Assembly (NCBI RefSeq): GCF_001466725.1
Contig: NZ_CP013650.1
Location: 930,001 to 994,000 of the forward strand
Direction: 5' to 3'
DNA length: 64,000 bases
Source: Lacimicrobium alkaliphilum
GTDB lineage: Bacteria; Pseudomonadota; Gammaproteobacteria; Enterobacterales; Alteromonadaceae
Part shown: piece after piece, positions 62,347 through 64,000 of the stretch
How positions within the stretch are numbered: the stretch's first letter is position 1
How the letters are laid out: each line of letters begins with the position of its first letter
Notes under the pieces: generated by a model
Database searches by the model: none
Seen by the model: the letters and a program-made list of their open reading frames with translations, nothing else
Told to the model about the DNA's origin: nothing
Translations under genes and position numbers: made by a program

Positions 62347-62894
62347 TGGCAATTAAACGTATCCATCATGTGGCCTACCGCTGTAAGGATGCCAAGCAGA
62401 CGGTCGAGTTTTACCGTGACTTGCTGGGCATGGACTTCCAGCTGGCGATTGCTGAGAACGAAGTGCCTTCTACTAAAGAGCCTGACCCTTACATGCATGT
62501 TTTTCTGGATGCGGGCATGGGTAATGTATTGGCCTTTTTTGAGATCCCCAATTCGCCGGAAATGGGCCGTGATCAGAATACCCCAGCATGGGTTCAGCAT
62601 ATTGCGTTTGAAGTAGAGAGTATGGATGAGCTGCTGGCCGCGAAAGCGAAGCTGGAAGCCAATGGCGTCGACGTATTGGGTCCCACTGACCATACGATTT
62701 TTAAATCCATTTATTTCTTTGATCCTAATGGTCATCGTATTGAACTGGCGGCAAACACGGCTAAGCCAGGCATGTTGGGCGAACTCAAGCGTGTCGCTCC
62801 GGATATGCTGGACGAATGGGCGCGTACCAAGAAGGCCCCCAAGCATGCCGACTGGCTGCATAGCGGTGGCGATTTTAAAGGGGCCGGAGAGTAA
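62346..62894 (+). CDS. VOC-family (glyoxalase/dioxygenase-fold) protein
   Basis: 182 residues: one VOC domain (about 3-140) with metal-type positions in IKRIHHVAYRC, AWVQHIAFEV and DPNGHRIELAA (His, His, Glu). The C-terminal tail is basic and Trp/Asp-rich. It overlaps the hppD stop and must be co-translated, so it likely acts in aromatic amino acid breakdown. Its reaction is not known; lactoylglutathione lyase is a generic name that does not fit the context. Confidence 0.78.
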   Translation: MAIKRIHHVAYRCKDAKQTVEFYRDLLGMDFQLAIAENEVPSTKEPDPYMHVFLDAGMGNVLAFFEIPNSPEMGRDQNTPAWVQHIAFEVESMDELLAAKAKLEANGVDVLGPTDHTIFKSIYFFDPNGHRIELAANTAKPGMLGELKRVAPDMLDEWARTKKAPKHADWLHSGGDFKGAGE

Positions 62895-62934
62895 TAACTC
62901 AGGTAGCCTTTACCCTAAAAGCATTTCTTTCTGA

Positions 62935-62956
62935 CCCGGCCTCTGGCCGGGTTTTT
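62935..62956 (+). terminator. Intrinsic terminator after the hppD operon
   Basis: CCCGGCC (62935-62941) and GGCCGGG (62945-62951) form a GC-rich stem with a 3-base loop followed by T5. It lies 40 bp after the VOC gene stop. Confidence 0.85.
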
Positions 62957-63017
62957 AATTTCCAGTCGCTCATTTGTGAAAATATATTTGCCATCAGTGG
63001 TGCTTCGATACTACATT

Positions 63018-63031
63018 TGTAAGCGCTTTCA
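63018..63031 (+). promoter_or_regulatory. LacI-family operator-like palindrome
   Basis: TGTAAGCGCTTTCA fits the LacI/GalR-family consensus TGNAANCGNTTNCA at every defined base. It sits 17 bp upstream of the glycoside hydrolase ATG at 63049, so a sugar-responsive LacI-type repressor probably controls that gene and what follows. Confidence 0.7.
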
Positions 63032-63048
63032 ACAATCTGGGCTTATTT

Positions 63049-64000
63049 ATGTCTCTATTCCGCTTTTCCCAACTCGTCGTGATTTGTTTGCTGACGTCGC
63101 TTTTCTTTGTCTGCGTCGCAGAGCCGTTGGCGAAAGCGCAAAAGACGATGGCGCCTGTTCCGGTAAAACTGGTTGAGCAGGACGGAAACTGGATTATTGA
63201 GCGTCAGGGCCAGCCCTACTTTATAAAGGGAGCCGGAGGGCATCAGCATCTGGCTTATCTGGCCCAAAGCGGTGGAAATTCGCTGCGTACCTGGAGCACT
63301 GATAACGCAGAGCGAATACTCGACGATGCCCATCAGGCTGGTCTGACGGTAATGCTGGGATTGCGTATGGGAAAAGAACGGCACGGCTTTGATTATAATG
63401 ATGAGGCCGCCGTCACTTCGCAGAAGGCGCGAATCCGGGAGACAGTGCTCAAATACAAAGATCATCCGGCACTGCTGGCATGGGGCATAGGTAATGAACT
63501 CGATTTGTTCTATACCAACACCGATATGTGGTATGCCGTTGAAGAGATTGCCGCGATGATCAAAAGCCTCGACCCATATCATCTGGTGACGACGGTAACG
63601 GCGGGCATCAATAAAGAAAAAGCAGAGCTGATCGCCAGTCGTGTACCCAGCATTGACTATCTGAGTATTAATATCTACGGCGGACTGGAAACCCTGCCTC
63701 AGACTCTGGATAAAATTGGTTATAACGGCCCTTATGTGGTGACGGAGTGGGGGCCAACAGGCCATTGGGAAGTTGATAAAACAGACTGGGGCGTGCCGAT
63801 TGAGCAAAGCAGCAGTGAAAAGGCCGCAATTTATCGGCATAGATATGAGCAGGGCATCGCCGGTGCGCCGGGTAAAGCGCTGGGCTCCTACGCGTTTTTA
63901 TGGGGGCAGAAACAGGAAACCACCCCAACCTGGTATGGTGTGTTTACCGAAGCAGGTAACCCGACTGAGGTGGTGGACAGCCTGCATTACCTCTGGACGG
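63049..64000 (+). CDS. Glycoside hydrolase of the TIM-barrel clan GH-A type (partial)
   Basis: 317 residues are visible, open at the window end. Signal peptide about 1-30 (ends PLAKA). The mature part has FIKGAGGH, GGNSLRTWS, then GIGNELD (acid/base Glu) and VVTEWGP (nucleophile Glu), the pattern of GH-A enzymes, near GH2/GH5-type proteins. The substrate is unknown; the LacI-type operator just upstream suggests a plant or algal glucan or mannan. The ATG lacks a strong ribosome-binding site. Confidence 0.75.
   Translation, partial: MSLFRFSQLVVICLLTSLFFVCVAEPLAKAQKTMAPVPVKLVEQDGNWIIERQGQPYFIKGAGGHQHLAYLAQSGGNSLRTWSTDNAERILDDAHQAGLTVMLGLRMGKERHGFDYNDEAAVTSQKARIRETVLKYKDHPALLAWGIGNELDLFYTNTDMWYAVEEIAAMIKSLDPYHLVTTVTAGINKEKAELIASRVPSIDYLSINIYGGLETLPQTLDKIGYNGPYVVTEWGPTGHWEVDKTDWGVPIEQSSSEKAAIYRHRYEQGIAGAPGKALGSYAFLWGQKQETTPTWYGVFTEAGNPTEVVDSLHYLWT

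Noticed and set aside
61594..62352. 252-codon minus-strand frame opposite hppD
   Set aside because: Antisense of a well-conserved dioxygenase; long only because of codon bias.
63055..63840. 261-codon minus-strand frame opposite the glycoside hydrolase
   Set aside because: The plus-strand frame has a signal peptide and both catalytic Glu motifs, so the minus frame is a shadow.

Overview
The window is chromosomal DNA of a Gram-negative heterotroph, most likely a marine-type gammaproteobacterium of the Alteromonadales. I infer this from the mix of families: a TonB-dependent receptor, a GlyGly-CTERM glycosidase, an HBM-type chemoreceptor, a PA2778/PA2779 pair, a lipoprotein M3 peptidase and a periplasmic KatG. 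No rRNA, tRNA, CRISPR array, insertion sequence or prophage was seen.

Layout. 1-9 kb: a partial Crp/Fnr regulator, a three-gene minus-strand operon (SDR, DUF2141, VTT membrane protein), an XRE-cupin regulator with azlCD, a periplasmic binding protein, a coiled-coil secreted protein and a GH43 arabinan-active enzyme. 9.1-10.7 kb: a repeat-rich stretch with one orphan gene and fossil pieces of two genes. 10.7-35 kb: the main feature, a phytate and myo-inositol locus built as two divergent transcription units. 35-43 kb: signalling genes (PepSY protein with a two-component system, a frameshifted chemoreceptor, a diguanylate cyclase, another binding protein). 43-53 kb: PA2778/PA2779, an M3 peptidase, a CapW/BrxR-like WYL regulator, a D-aminoacylase-like amidohydrolase and katG. 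53-64 kb: a CPBP protease, two AraC-type regulators, a crotonase, a serine beta-lactamase-like hydrolase, an ECF sigma/anti-sigma/TonB-like cluster, MarR with 4-hydroxyphenylpyruvate dioxygenase, and the start of a glycoside hydrolase.

How the main locus fits together. A secreted beta-propeller phytase would strip phosphates from phytate. A TonB-dependent receptor could bring phosphorylated or free inositol into the periplasm, and a purple-acid-phosphatase-like enzyme could dephosphorylate it there. Free inositol would enter through the ABC transporter; remaining inositol phosphate could enter through an organophosphate:phosphate antiporter-type carrier and be hydrolysed by a cytoplasmic inositol monophosphatase-like enzyme. 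IolG, IolE, IolD, IolB, an IolC-DUF2090 fusion and methylmalonate-semialdehyde dehydrogenase (IolA) then form a complete route to acetyl-CoA. An RpiR-type regulator lies inside the locus. A 16-bp motif TAGAA-N6-TTCCA occurs upstream of four of its transcripts (three exact, one with a single mismatch), twice inside a recognisable promoter spacer.

Four coding regions are broken by apparent frameshifts (a chemoreceptor, a CPBP protease C-terminus, an AraC regulator and a putative anti-sigma factor). Three of these breaks lie on G/C runs of five or six bases, so sequence or assembly error is a serious alternative to real gene decay.
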